Assembly (NCBI GenBank): GCA_945870185.1
Contig: CAMBRK010000026.1
Location: forward strand, 1 to 49,548
Source of the DNA: Aureispira sp. CCB-QB1
GTDB taxonomy: Bacteria > Bacteroidota > Bacteroidia > Chitinophagales > Saprospiraceae
Length of the DNA stretch: 49,548 nucleotides
Direction of reading: 5' to 3'
Shown: one piece after another, positions 8,715 to 17,595 of the stretch
Layout: each line of letters starts with the position of its first letter
How positions within the stretch are numbered: position 1 is the first letter of the stretch
The notes under the pieces: generated by a model
Seen by the model: only the letters and a program-made list of their open reading frames with translations
The model's database searches: none
Told to the model about the DNA's origin: nothing
Made by a program: the position numbers and the translations under genes

Positions 8715-10073
8715 CTAATCTATTTTCATCAATATTCTATATTCTGATGGCAAATAATTGTTGATGCGGTTTCCAAGGTTTTTTAGCCATCCTATTCCAA
8801 GGCCATTATAGCACACCAAATTCCAAGATTTTTGGTCTGAATCTACAAGTTCTAGTTCTTTTTTTAGGTATTTCAGGGCATCATTTTTGCCTAAATGAAT
8901 AGCAGGTATATTTGGATTCTTTTGAATAGCTAAGGCCAATCCATGGTTTGGTATGAGAATGGTTTTGTTTAAGCTACCCACATCTACACCACAATTTATG
9001 ATTCTCAAATAATGGTGGAGAATATAGACGTCATGCTGCATGTTTTCAGGTATAGCATGGATCGTTTGGTTTTTATCGATGAGCGTAACTTGTTCATCTA
9101 TATCGATCCATGGAGTAATCAATGACTTATGAATGTTTTCAGTTTTCTTTAATGTCTTATGGTCATACTTTAGTTTTAATGCAGAAGTTGATGCATTATC
9201 TTTTTGAACTACGGATAAAAAGAAACCTTCTCCTTGTATTTTATGCGGATAAAATTGATACCCAAAAACATCACTTTGATGCTCTTCTATGATATTCCAC
9301 TCAGGGTTTATCGGTATTCGGATGCTTTGTAAGTTATAGTTTTCTTTAACCCATTCGATATTTTTAATGTTTTCATCGTCATTATAGGTACAAGTTGAAT
9401 ATATGAGATAACCATTGTTTTTGAGTGCGGGAATTACATCAGCTAATATTCTTTTTTGTCTACTGCAGCATAATCCTACGTTGTCTACCGACCATTCTGA
9501 CATAGATGCAGGATCTTTTCTAAACATTCCTTCTCCCGAACAAGGGGCATCTACTAAAATCACATCAAAAAATTGATCTAAAATCGTAAAATCTTTGGGA
9601 TCATTATGAGTGACCACGACATTGTGGTGACCTTCTTTAGATATATTATACTTCAAAGTGTAGGCCCTGTTTTTGATCACTTCATTAGCACACAACAAAC
9701 CTTTACCATTTAGCCAGGCAGATATTAAAGTGCTCTTTCCACCAGGAGCAGCACACAAGTCAAGAATTTTTATTTGATTTTTATTAACAGGTAAAGACTC
9801 CAGTATATGCCACAAAAACATAGATGAAGCTTCTTGTACATAATATTTGCCTGCATGAAATGAAGGATCTAATGTAAATGATGGCCTTTCTTCCAAGTAT
9901 TGTCCTAAAGGGCACCAAGGAACGGAATTTGTAGTGGTTTTCTGATATCCTTTTTGGGGATTGAATCTAACAGATACGGGAACTGATTTCTCCAATTGTT
10001 CTTTGAAAGCAATAACTTCTTTTATCCCAATTTTTGAAGATAAGGTTTCTAGAAATGGTTTAGGAAGATTCAT
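8715..10073 (-). CDS. rsmF: RsmF-like rRNA (cytosine-C5)-methyltransferase (NOL1/NOP2/Sun family)
   Basis: This 452-residue cytoplasmic enzyme belongs to the AdoMet-dependent RNA m5C methyltransferases. The N-terminal part contains VRFNP. The Rossmann core has the AdoMet loop LDLCAAPGGKST (about 105-115) and both family cysteines: Cys178 in VDAPCSGEGMF and the nucleophile Cys228 in YSTCTYN. A C-terminal extension of about 200 residues resembles the RNA-binding part of RsmF (YebU), which methylates 16S rRNA. The gene overlaps the upstream symporter gene by 14 bp and ends the four-gene operon. The RsmF assignment is by motif and length; another m5C position in rRNA is possible. Confidence 0.85.
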   Translation of the reverse strand: MNLPKPFLETLSSKIGIKEVIAFKEQLEKSVPVSVRFNPQKGYQKTTTNSVPWCPLGQYLEERPSFTLDPSFHAGKYYVQEASSMFLWHILESLPVNKNQIKILDLCAAPGGKSTLISAWLNGKGLLCANEVIKNRAYTLKYNISKEGHHNVVVTHNDPKDFTILDQFFDVILVDAPCSGEGMFRKDPASMSEWSVDNVGLCCSRQKRILADVIPALKNNGYLIYSTCTYNDDENIKNIEWVKENYNLQSIRIPINPEWNIIEEHQSDVFGYQFYPHKIQGEGFFLSVVQKDNASTSALKLKYDHKTLKKTENIHKSLITPWIDIDEQVTLIDKNQTIHAIPENMQHDVYILHHYLRIINCGVDVGSLNKTILIPNHGLALAIQKNPNIPAIHLGKNDALKYLKKELELVDSDQKSWNLVCYNGLGIGWLKNLGNRINNYLPSEYRILMKID

Positions 10074-11739
10074 GAGTCATCTTTTGATTACTCCTCCATT
10101 GAAGAATACTGCTAATTAGGATGGTTAAAACACAACCGATTACGTTGAGCCATAAATACCCTATTAGGTCCAATTTGAAGATGATAATGATGAGTATTTC
10201 AGAAATTATAGCTCCGATAAAAACTGCATTTGCTTGGATATTTTTAAAATAAAATGCAATTAAGAATATCCCCAAAATAGTACCATAAAAAACAGAACCC
10301 ACTATATTCACAAATTGTATTAAATTTTCGAATAGTGTACCAAAACAAGCAAAAGCGATGGCTATCAATCCCCAAATGACAATCAACCATTTATTGGCAA
10401 CTACGCTTTGCGCATCAGTAAGCTCAGGTCTGATACTTCTTTTATAGATATCCACTGTGGTCGTTGTGGCTAAAGCATTGAGCTCGGAAGCCGTGGATGA
10501 CATGGCTGCACAAAATATGACTGCCAGCAATAAACCGATCAAACCTGTGGGCATGTGCGCTAAAATAAAAGAAATAAAAACATAATCTTTATCATTGGAT
10601 TCTTCTTGTGGAAGGTGTGTTTTGATCAGGCTTTTGACATCATTTCTTAAAGCTGTTTCTTGTTTGAGTAAGTTTTTATATTGATCCTGCAAAATGGCTT
10701 TGTCTTGGGCATCATCAGTTATTTGTTGAGCAAGCAAAGATTTTTCAGTGTAAATGGAGTCAAACTGTTTCTTGATAGCTGTAATTTCGTGCTTAGCCTC
10801 CAGTTTGCTTAATGTTGCTGCATTGAAAAATACAGGGGAAGCATTAAACTGATAAAATACAAATACCATTACCCCAACCAATAAAATAAAAAATTGCATG
10901 GGCACTTTAAATACACCATTCATAATCAAGCCCATTTGGCTTTCCCTGATAGATTTTCCTCCCAAATATCTACCTACTTGTGATTGGTCGGTGCCAAAAT
11001 AAGATAAAGATAAAAACAAACCTCCAGTAATACCTGACCAAAAGGTGTATCTACTTTCCATATTAAAAGAAAAGTCCAAAACATTGAGTTTTTCACTTTG
11101 GCCTGCAAGATACATAGCTTCGCTGAATCCTACATTTTCTGGCATGGATTCTAGGATAACATAAAATGCAATGAACATGCCTGACATAATGATAAACATC
11201 TGTTGCTTTTGAGTCACATTCACTGCTTTAGTACCGCCACTTACTGTATAAAGTACTACCAGAGTCCCCAGCATAAAATTAAGTAAGTTTAAGTTCCAAC
11301 CCAGAATAGTGGACAAAATTATGGCTGGAGCATAGATCGTTATACCTGCTGCCAATCCTCTTTGTATTAAAAACAAAATGGCAGTCAGTGATCTGGTTTT
11401 AATATCAAATCTTTCTTCCAAAAACTCATAAGCGGTAAAAACATTGAGTCTGTGATATATAGGAATAAATGTGTAGGCTATGATAACCATGGCTATGGGC
11501 AAACCAAAATAAAATTGTACAAAACCCATACCATCATGAAATGCTTGTCCTGGAGTAGACATAAACGTGATGGCACTTGCTTGTGTAGCCATGACGCCCA
11601 AGCCTACGGTCCACCATTTGGCTTCATTATCTCCTTTCATATGAGATTGCATACTGGTGGCCCCTCTGGTCTTCCAATATCCATACCCTGCAATAAACAT
11701 TAGGGTTCCAATTAGTATGCTCCAGTCTATATTACTCAT
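10060..11739 (-). CDS. Sodium:solute symporter (SSS family)
   Basis: This integral membrane protein of 559 residues has about 13 hydrophobic segments and typical SSS features, such as YTVSGGTKAVNVTQKQQ in the fifth-helix region and a conserved FGTDQSQVGRYL. It would import an organic solute with Na+. A strongly helical, charged segment (about residues 310-372) interrupts the membrane region and looks like a coiled coil. I start it at the ATG at 11739; an in-frame TTG lies two codons upstream. It is preceded after only 7 bp by a 38-residue membrane protein and followed by rsmF with a 14-bp overlap. The PIG-L gene upstream suggests an acetylated sugar or its product as substrate, by inference. 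Confidence 0.88.
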   Translation of the reverse strand: MSNIDWSILIGTLMFIAGYGYWKTRGATSMQSHMKGDNEAKWWTVGLGVMATQASAITFMSTPGQAFHDGMGFVQFYFGLPIAMVIIAYTFIPIYHRLNVFTAYEFLEERFDIKTRSLTAILFLIQRGLAAGITIYAPAIILSTILGWNLNLLNFMLGTLVVLYTVSGGTKAVNVTQKQQMFIIMSGMFIAFYVILESMPENVGFSEAMYLAGQSEKLNVLDFSFNMESRYTFWSGITGGLFLSLSYFGTDQSQVGRYLGGKSIRESQMGLIMNGVFKVPMQFFILLVGVMVFVFYQFNASPVFFNAATLSKLEAKHEITAIKKQFDSIYTEKSLLAQQITDDAQDKAILQDQYKNLLKQETALRNDVKSLIKTHLPQEESNDKDYVFISFILAHMPTGLIGLLLAVIFCAAMSSTASELNALATTTTVDIYKRSIRPELTDAQSVVANKWLIVIWGLIAIAFACFGTLFENLIQFVNIVGSVFYGTILGIFLIAFYFKNIQANAVFIGAIISEILIIIIFKLDLIGYLWLNVIGCVLTILISSILQWRSNQKMTHESS

Positions 11740-11746
11740 AAGCAAA

Positions 11747-11863
11747 TTAGGATCCCCATGTTTTCATAATGACGAAAAATAATAGGATATAAAATACATT
11801 CAGTAATAATACCCAAGTGTAGGCAGGTAGCCATCTTTTAGGAGACATTTTAGGGTCTGACAT
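11747..11863 (-). CDS. 38-residue single-helix membrane protein between PIG-L and symporter genes
   Basis: This short gene is easily missed. It starts with ATG at 11863, inside the end of the PIG-L gene (14-bp overlap), and ends with TAA at 11747, 7 bp before the symporter start. The peptide begins MSDPKMSPKRWLPAYTW, with a basic cytoplasmic-type N terminus, continues as one hydrophobic helix (about residues 18-33), and ends KTWGS. Its position, overlap and clean membrane topology argue for a real gene. Several SSS transporters are known to need a small membrane partner (for example the YhdT, DUF485 and DUF4212 types), so a symporter accessory subunit is a reasonable hypothesis. I see no clear family motif. 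Confidence 0.7.
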   Translation of the reverse strand: MSDPKMSPKRWLPAYTWVLLLNVFYILLFFVIMKTWGS

Positions 11864-14375
11864 TTTTTCCTAAGGATATGATGTTAGCAAATAATCGGTA
11901 AGCACCCGATACTCCAGCTGGTAATTGCCTAAAAAATGAGATGCCAGTATATACAAAGTTACCTTCGCCATAAGGAGCAATAAGCAGGCTACCATCTATT
12001 GGTTTTTCTCCAGGATCATTACATGAAAATATTGGTGTGAAGTTTTTATCCCATTCTGAAGGGAAATAAAGACCTCGCTCCTGTACCCAATGATCGAAAT
12101 CCACAGCACTCAATTTATTCGGGCTATTCATAACTTCATGTTCGGGAGCCAGAATTCTCATTTCTGCATCTTCCACTGTAACTCTACTCCGAGACAAAGT
12201 AATAGGGTAGGGTGCCAACTCTTTAGTTACCAACCCATTAGCTGTATTGTACTGTACTACCACGTTACCGCCATTTTTCACATAGTCAAAAATGATTTGT
12301 TGTTTGAATTTTAAACCTTCTTCTGTATTGTACGCTCTGACACCTAAAACTAAGGCATCATAACCTTGTAACTTCTCAGATGATAATGCATCAGGTTTTA
12401 TGAGATCCACCTGACATCCTATTTGGTTCAAACTCGCTGGAATTTCATCACCTGCTCCCATTACATAGGCAATTCTTTTTGAAAGTGTTTTGACATCCAA
12501 TTTCGAAAGTTTGGCTTCGGATTGCATCAGTACTGTCTGAAAAGGAATATGCTCATAATCGATATCTATAATACTTTGGTTGTATCTTTTTCCATTGGAA
12601 GTAATTTCAGGAGAAATGTAAATTTCTTCTGCTTTTACAGGTGGAATAATGCTAAAAGTAAAATCTTGACTCTCTCCAGCTTGTTTGAGTTCGAAATTTA
12701 TGACATCGGGAATACTTTTCCAACCCGTAGGTAAAGGAATACTGAGTGTTCCCTTTTGATTTTTTACCCATGCATGCACAGTTACTTTGATATCATTAGC
12801 CTGATCACTAGAAAAAATGTAAACGGGTTCTTTTACTTTGACTGATAAAGGAGGCACTATTTCCAAAGGACGATAAGTTTCACCATTTTCTGGACTGTTG
12901 TATTTGTGAACAACTTCTTTATTATAGAGAATGGTTTTCCCTTTTAATTTTAGCTCAAAGGTCACATTTAAGCTTCTCTTCGTTTCAGGGTCGCCAATGA
13001 TCTCTTGATTTTCTACATTGTACAATCCCAATGTACCTTTATTGACCAGCCAATATGGAGCAGTGTAAGCAGTTGCTTCAGGTATTTTTATTTTTTCAGA
13101 CCATTTGATAGGCTCATTTAAAATTATATTTTGGTTAAAATTAGAATCTAATAGCAATCCATGTCCTTTGATAGACTGTATACTCATATCGAAAGGGAGC
13201 CGCTGTACGATTTCTATATCTAATGTAATTGAGTCACCCGGAGTAATTTTATGAGTGTTGGTTTTAGCTTCTAAAAATAAACCTGCACATTCTGAGATAA
13301 GATCTTCTACTTCTTTGGTTTTCATAGCTTTCCAGAATGGATCTTTGGTTTTTTGAATAGCATTATGTATTTCCAATAATAAAGGTATAGATTTTTCAGG
13401 ATTTTTAAAATCATAGTGGGAGATCAGCTTATCTACAAGTGGTTTTACTTTTTCACCACCACTCACTCTAGTCCAGCTGGTATTGATACCCTCGAAAATA
13501 TCTTCTTTGCCAGGAGGAAGATCTCCTTTGAGCAGTTCCAAATATTCCATTTGCATACCTCTGGTCCCCGTAGAACCAAAACCTTGACACTTATGTTTAC
13601 TTCTCGATTCCGCAGCTATTTCGGTGTTGGATTTGCCCAATAAAGGATAAAAAACACCTACATCCATACTCATAAGCTTGGATTTATCAGCTTTCTTAAA
13701 TTTGTCTTCACTTCCATAAAACCACCAGCTGGTATTGAAAAATAATCTCTGGGGTTGCCATGTAACAAGATGTTTGAGTTGCTCCTTATATTGATTAGGG
13801 TCAGCACCCGTTTGGAAGAGTTCATATGAAAGCTGTGCTGAAGCGGTATGATGACCATGAGTTTCTCCTGATGTTCTGTGGTCAAATCTATTGATAATTA
13901 CATCAGGCCGTGTTTTTCTGATAGCCCACACCACATCAGCTTTTACTTTTTCGGTATCCCATATTTTTATCGTTTCTTCGGCATTTTTTGAAAAACCAAA
14001 ATCGTTGGCTCTAGTGAACATTTGATGTCCATTGTCCAAAGATCTGGCTTGTAATAATTCATGGGTTCTCATCACTCCAAGTAACTCAGATATTTCTGGA
14101 CCAATCAGGTTTTGGCCACCATCACCACGGGTGAGGGACAAATAGGTGGTGTATGCTTTTTTTTCATTTGCCAAATAGGATATCAATCTGGTATTCTCAT
14201 CATCAGGATGGGCTGCAACATACAATACCGACCCTAAAAACCCAAGTCTTTCTATTTTGTTATACAATTCTCCAGATGTTGGTTTTTTGGGTTTTTGTGC
14301 AGCGACACTAGAAAAACATATCAAAAATAACAAAATCAAGGTGGTTATTTTATTTTTTAAAAGTACTAATTGCAT
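11850..14375 (-). CDS. Secreted PIG-L (LmbE) family deacetylase with C-terminal GATase-like domain
   Basis: This 841-residue protein has a signal peptide (LKNKITTLILLFLICFSSVAAQ). The PIG-L/LmbE zinc deacetylase domain carries AHPDDE (residues 55-60) and HGHHTASA (173-180), the two metal-binding motifs of de-N-acetylases. A long beta-rich middle follows. From about residue 640 the chain reads IAYVMGAGDEIPASLNQIG and YDALVLGVRAYN, resembling a glutamine-amidotransferase-like (ThuA-like) flavodoxin-type fold. It likely acts in the periplasm or at the surface on N-acetylated glycans or glycosides. As the first gene of the operon with a mini-protein, an SSS symporter and rsmF, it may supply the symporter's substrate; that link is inference. 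Confidence 0.85.
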   Translation of the reverse strand: MQLVLLKNKITTLILLFLICFSSVAAQKPKKPTSGELYNKIERLGFLGSVLYVAAHPDDENTRLISYLANEKKAYTTYLSLTRGDGGQNLIGPEISELLGVMRTHELLQARSLDNGHQMFTRANDFGFSKNAEETIKIWDTEKVKADVVWAIRKTRPDVIINRFDHRTSGETHGHHTASAQLSYELFQTGADPNQYKEQLKHLVTWQPQRLFFNTSWWFYGSEDKFKKADKSKLMSMDVGVFYPLLGKSNTEIAAESRSKHKCQGFGSTGTRGMQMEYLELLKGDLPPGKEDIFEGINTSWTRVSGGEKVKPLVDKLISHYDFKNPEKSIPLLLEIHNAIQKTKDPFWKAMKTKEVEDLISECAGLFLEAKTNTHKITPGDSITLDIEIVQRLPFDMSIQSIKGHGLLLDSNFNQNIILNEPIKWSEKIKIPEATAYTAPYWLVNKGTLGLYNVENQEIIGDPETKRSLNVTFELKLKGKTILYNKEVVHKYNSPENGETYRPLEIVPPLSVKVKEPVYIFSSDQANDIKVTVHAWVKNQKGTLSIPLPTGWKSIPDVINFELKQAGESQDFTFSIIPPVKAEEIYISPEITSNGKRYNQSIIDIDYEHIPFQTVLMQSEAKLSKLDVKTLSKRIAYVMGAGDEIPASLNQIGCQVDLIKPDALSSEKLQGYDALVLGVRAYNTEEGLKFKQQIIFDYVKNGGNVVVQYNTANGLVTKELAPYPITLSRSRVTVEDAEMRILAPEHEVMNSPNKLSAVDFDHWVQERGLYFPSEWDKNFTPIFSCNDPGEKPIDGSLLIAPYGEGNFVYTGISFFRQLPAGVSGAYRLFANIISLGKNVRP

Positions 14376-14473
14376 TTTGTAAATATTCTGAAAGTAAAAA
14401 GATTATTAATTATTTTGATATTATAATATTAAAACTGATCTTTGTGCTGCAACATTTAAATTTTCACATCATC

Positions 14474-14557
14474 ATGCTAATATTAGGATTAATAATAGCT
14501 GTATTTGCAGTTCTGGCTTTAAGATTTGTTATCATAGCTTTATACGCTAAAAGATAA
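14474..14557 (+). CDS. Possible 27-residue membrane peptide
   Basis: An ATG at 14474 opens a 27-codon frame ending TAA at 14557. The peptide is almost entirely hydrophobic (about residues 2-16 and 18-24) and ends in YAKR, the topology of a one-helix membrane peptide with a basic C terminus. It is divergent from the PIG-L gene and converges with the Cys-rich small protein 7 bp away. No promoter or ribosome-binding site is obvious. AT-rich DNA can produce such frames by chance, so this is tentative. Confidence 0.3.
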   Translation: MLILGLIIAVFAVLALRFVIIALYAKR

Positions 14558-14563
14558 GTTTAC

Positions 14564-14776
14564 TTAACTTGTTTTCGCTTCGGGCATTTTACAGTCATCT
14601 TCAGGTTTTTTTCCACATACCGTGCATTCTCCAAGTTGGTTTTTCAACATGGGGTTGTTACTAGCACATGAGCCCCTAAACTCATTGCCGGTAAATATGT
14701 ATCTAATATTAATAAGTAAGAAGGCAGCCCCAAAAAATGCGAAAATAATTGCCATGGTATAAAAAAACTCCAACAT
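14564..14776 (-). CDS. Small Cys-rich membrane-anchored protein
   Basis: I start this 70-residue protein at the ATG at 14776; an upstream in-frame ATG at 14821 would add 15 residues that lower its resemblance to a clean membrane anchor. An N-terminal hydrophobic helix (about 5-28) is followed by GNEFRGSCASNNPML and CTVCGKKPEDDC, giving cysteines at 37, 51, 54 and 62. The pattern of an anchor followed by GSC and a spaced CxxCG recalls NqrM (DUF539), the small protein that helps mature Na+-NQR, and related Bacteroidota 'membrane or secreted' proteins. No nqr or apbE gene is in the window. Metal or Fe-S binding is plausible but not shown. Confidence 0.65.
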   Translation of the reverse strand: MLEFFYTMAIIFAFFGAAFLLINIRYIFTGNEFRGSCASNNPMLKNQLGECTVCGKKPEDDCKMPEAKTS

Positions 14777-15074
14777 AACTATTTTTTTGTAATGAACGTA
14801 TTTAATTATTAGACATAACACTGTTAATTTAAATATAGTTTAAGATGGTATTCCTGTTTTGCAAATGAAAAACAAGATATTTTATTTTTGAATATACATG
14901 TATGTAAAATTGGACTTAAATGATATTGGTTATTTCTATGATAAAAAATTCGATACAATGATATTAAATCTATGGCATTGGACATTTTATAATAGGGTAT
15001 AAATAGTTTTATTAGACTGAAATGTTTTCAGAATATCAAAATTTATATTAAATAAGCCTAAAAGTCATTTTTAA

Positions 15075-15246
15075 CCCAGATTCAGCATTAGACTTTGTAA
15101 TGAAAGTAAATATAATAAAATAGTGGTTATGCACGGATTTTTTTTACTGCAGATGTAATAGAGATGCATTAATGACGGAAATATGAGTACAGAAACTAAT
15201 ATGAAGTCAAATTTTGTGGCAACAAATTTTTTATGTTGAATCTGGG
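15075..15246. mobile_element. MITE-like inverted-repeat element, no transposase
   Basis: A 14-bp terminal inverted repeat begins CCCAGATTCA at 15075 and ends TGAATCTGGG at 15246, with one mismatch (CCCAGATTCAGCAT against ATGTTGAATCTGGG). Both ends are directly flanked by TTTAA (15070-15074 and 15247-15251), which fits a 5-bp target duplication. The 172-bp interior has no open frame. This is what a non-autonomous transposon looks like, but TTTAA can arise by chance in AT-rich DNA. Confidence 0.45.
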
Positions 15247-15680
15247 TTTAATCATATGGTCTGATTTTATTTAAAAATTTATTAAAGCTTACATTTCTCA
15301 GAAGGTGTTAATATTTTTTCTTTTAGAAAACTCTCTAACTAAGTTTGTAATTGTTCAAAGTAAAAACTCATACATTCTTTGCTCTTATACACACATTCTA
15401 GATCAATTTATTTGCAAAAAACTTGTTTTAAGTATAAATTTTTCAGAGACAATATAAAAGAGACAAAAGGCTTAGGCTTTTACTTATTTTGATCTCTATA
15501 ATTAAAATTCTATTTTCATCAAAAGAATGCAAAATGTGACGCTTTTTTAAATACTATTTTACTATGTTTACCATTTTAAGAAAATAAATGTACTAAGAAG
15601 TCATCTATTATATTTAATTATAGAACATTAAATATAATTATTAATTTAATATTTAATTTTGTTTAAAAAAAAAGTAAAAA

Positions 15681-15714
15681 TTGTTTTTTTATAATACGAA
15701 AAGATATACCTTTG
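15681..15714 (+). promoter_or_regulatory. Promoter of the tRNA-tuf operon
   Basis: TACCTTTG at 15707-15714 exactly matches the Bacteroidota -7 box TAnnTTTG. A TTG at 15681-15683 could be the -33 box, although the 23-bp spacing is slightly long. Transcription would start near 15720, about 55 bp before the first tRNA. The setting, directly ahead of stable RNAs after a long AT-rich stretch, supports a strong promoter. Confidence 0.65.
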
Positions 15715-15775
15715 CATCGCTTTTGGAAAAAGATCCATTTGAAGCTTGATTTTTTTGAAGTATTTACAACATAAT

Positions 15776-15849
15776 GCCGATGTAGCTCAGTTGGCCAGAG
15801 CAGCTGATTTGTAATCAGCGGGTCGGGGGTTCGAATCCCTCCATCGGCT
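15776..15849 (+). tRNA. tRNA-Thr(TGT)
   Basis: The 7-bp acceptor stem GCCGATG/CATCGGC, D-arm (AGCTCAG), anticodon stem GCTGA/TCAGC with loop TTTGTAA, and T-loop TTCGAAT form a full cloverleaf. Anticodon TGT reads ACA. CCA is not encoded. It is the first of four tRNAs ahead of tuf and shares its acceptor 5' strand with the second tRNA-Thr. Confidence 0.96.
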
Positions 15850-15862
15850 CGTTTTTGAAGAA

Positions 15863-15946
15863 GGGGATGCGCCGAAGTTGGAGAGTCGGGACAGACTGTA
15901 AATCTGTTGTCTTATGGCTGAATAGGTTCGAATCCTATCATCCCCA
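15863..15946 (+). tRNA. tRNA-Tyr(GTA)
   Basis: Acceptor stem GGGGATG/CATCCCC with discriminator A, anticodon stem ACAGA/TCTGT and loop CTGTAAA give anticodon GTA. A long variable arm (around GTCTTATGGCTGAA) marks this as a class II tRNA, as expected for tyrosine. CCA is not encoded. Confidence 0.96.
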
Positions 15947-15975
15947 CAACTTCTCCCTTTTTGTAAATAAAGTTT

Positions 15976-16048
15976 GCGGAAGTAGCTCAGTTGGTAGAGC
16001 ATCAGCCTTCCAAGCTGAGGGTCGCGAGTTCGAGTCTCGTCTTCCGCT
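15976..16048 (+). tRNA. tRNA-Gly(TCC)
   Basis: Acceptor stem GCGGAAG/CTTCCGC and anticodon stem TCAGC/GCTGA with loop CTTCCAA give anticodon TCC. The three bases after the discriminator T (16049-16051) happen to read CCA, unlike the other tRNAs in this operon. Confidence 0.96.
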
Positions 16049-16088
16049 CCAAATACTTCAATCTCCTGAAGCTAAAATAAGTTTTTTG

Positions 16089-16160
<72 letters not shown>

Positions 16161-16215
16161 CATTATAAGTATATCATTTATTACTAATATTTAAAGTTCA
16201 GAAAAATTTTCACTG

Positions 16216-17412
16216 ATGGCTAAATCAACATTCGTTAGAACCAAACCACACGTAAACATCGGTACTATTGGTCACGTGGACCACGGTAAGACTACTCTTA
16301 CTGCAGCGATCACTTACGTGCTTTCAGAGAAGGGCTTTGCAGAAAAGAAAGATTATGACTCGATCGATGCAGCTCCTGAAGAAAAAGAAAGAGGTATTAC
16401 TATCAACACCGCACACGTAGAGTACGAAACAGAAAACAGGCATTATGCTCACGTTGACTGTCCAGGTCACGCCGATTACGTTAAAAACATGGTAACAGGT
16501 GCTGCTCAAATGGATGGAGCTATTCTTGTGTGTGCTGCAACAGATGGTCCAATGCCACAAACAAGAGAACATATCCTTCTTGCTAGACAGGTAGGTGTTC
16601 CTGCAGTTGTAGTGTTCATGAATAAAGTAGATCTTGTAGACGATCCTGAAATGCTAGAATTAGTTGAAATGGAATTGAGAGAGCTTTTAAGCGCTTATCA
16701 GTTTGATGGAGACAATGCGGCAATTATTCAAGGTTCGGCGCTTAAAGCTCTTGAAGGAGATGCAGGTGCTAAACAAAAGATTCTTGATCTTATGACTGCT
16801 GTAGATACGCAGATTCCTGAGCCTGTAAGAGACGTAGATAAGACTTTCTTGATGCCAATCGAGGACGTATTTTCTATCACTGGTAGAGGTACTGTAGCAA
16901 CTGGTAGAATTGAAAGAGGTGTTATCAACACTGGAGATCCAGTGGAAATCATCGGTATGATGAAACCTGATGAAAAACCTTTAACTTCTACAGTTACTGG
17001 AGTTGAGATGTTCAGAAAAATCCTGGAAAGAGGTGAAGCTGGCGATAATGCCGGTATCCTTTTAAGAGGTATAGACAAGGAAGCAATCAGAAGGGGAATG
17101 GTTATCGTTAAACCAGGTTCTGTTAAGCCACATGCACATTTCAAGTGTGAAATATATGTACTTGGTAAAGACGAAGGTGGAAGACATACTCCTTTCTTCA
17201 ATGGTTACAGACCCCAGTTCTACTTCAGAACAACTGACGTAACTGGTGATGTTAAACTTCCTGACGGTGTAGAAATGGTTATGCCAGGTGATAACGTATC
17301 ACTTGAAGTTAAATTAATAAGCCCTATTGCAATGGAGAAAGGTCTTCGTTTCGCAATCAGAGAAGGTGGTAGAACTGTAGGTGCAGGTCAGGTTACTGAG
17401 ATTATATCTTAA
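16216..17412 (+). CDS. tuf: Translation elongation factor Tu
   Basis: This 398-residue GTPase brings aminoacyl-tRNA to the ribosomal A site. All EF-Tu hallmarks are present: P-loop GHVDHGKT (19-26), switch I region with [17 protein letters not shown] (81-85), and NKVD (136-139). Domains II and III follow ([36 protein letters not shown]; the end [13 protein letters not shown]). Length equals the usual bacterial EF-Tu. It is preceded by four tRNAs and followed by a hairpin terminator and tRNA-Trp, so it is probably transcribed from the promoter at about 15707. The codon use is regular, as expected for a highly expressed gene. Confidence 0.99.
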   Translation: MAKSTFVRTKPHVNIGTIGHVDHGKTTLTAAITYVLSEKGFAEKKDYDSIDAAPEEKERGITINTAHVEYETENRHYAHVDCPGHADYVKNMVTGAAQMDGAILVCAATDGPMPQTREHILLARQVGVPAVVVFMNKVDLVDDPEMLELVEMELRELLSAYQFDGDNAAIIQGSALKALEGDAGAKQKILDLMTAVDTQIPEPVRDVDKTFLMPIEDVFSITGRGTVATGRIERGVINTGDPVEIIGMMKPDEKPLTSTVTGVEMFRKILERGEAGDNAGILLRGIDKEAIRRGMVIVKPGSVKPHAHFKCEIYVLGKDEGGRHTPFFNGYRPQFYFRTTDVTGDVKLPDGVEMVMPGDNVSLEVKLISPIAMEKGLRFAIREGGRTVGAGQVTEIIS

Positions 17413-17431
17413 TAGTTATATCATATAATTA

Positions 17432-17471
17432 AAAGAAAATTAAGTGCTTCTTGAAGTGCTTAATTTTCTTT
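17432..17471 (+). terminator. Hairpin after tuf
   Basis: A 19-bp stem (17432-17450 with 17453-17471, two G-T wobbles) is followed by TTTATATTATTTTT. The A-rich 5' side and T-rich 3' side make a typical intrinsic terminator, perhaps partial, separating tuf from tRNA-Trp and secE. Confidence 0.75.
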
Positions 17472-17489
17472 TTATATTATTTTTAAAAA

Positions 17490-17562
17490 AGGGGAGTAGC
17501 TCAATTGGTAGAGTGGCGGTCTCCAAAACCGTAGGTCGCAGGTTCGAGCCCTGTCTCCCCTG
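17490..17562 (+). tRNA. tRNA-Trp(CCA)
   Basis: Acceptor stem AGGGGAG/CTCCCCT with discriminator G, anticodon stem GCGGT/ACCGT and loop CTCCAAA give anticodon CCA, hence tryptophan. It sits between tuf and secE, the standard position in many bacteria. The 3' CCA is not encoded. Confidence 0.95.
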
Positions 17563-17595
17563 CTTATTTCAACTCAGTATTAAAATAATTAAGTC

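Larger units (their letters stand above)
14822..15775. other. AT-rich intergenic region upstream of the tRNA-tuf operon
   Basis: About 950 bp without a credible gene on either strand. It contains the MITE-like inverted-repeat element listed separately (15075-15246) and, at its right end, the promoter of the tRNA-tuf operon. The part from about 15250 to 15680 is very AT-rich, with A/T runs, and could include upstream activating sequence for the strong stable-RNA promoter. I see no other defined feature. Confidence 0.6.

Noticed and set aside
16049-16051. Encoded CCA tail on tRNA-Gly
   Set aside because: The other four tRNAs here lack it, so the three bases after the discriminator are probably coincidental.
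16728-17201. 157-codon antisense frame inside tuf
   Set aside because: It runs opposite to a highly conserved EF-Tu gene, whose codon bias creates long antisense frames. The product is low-complexity, rich in Ser/Pro/Ile/Leu, with no recognisable fold.
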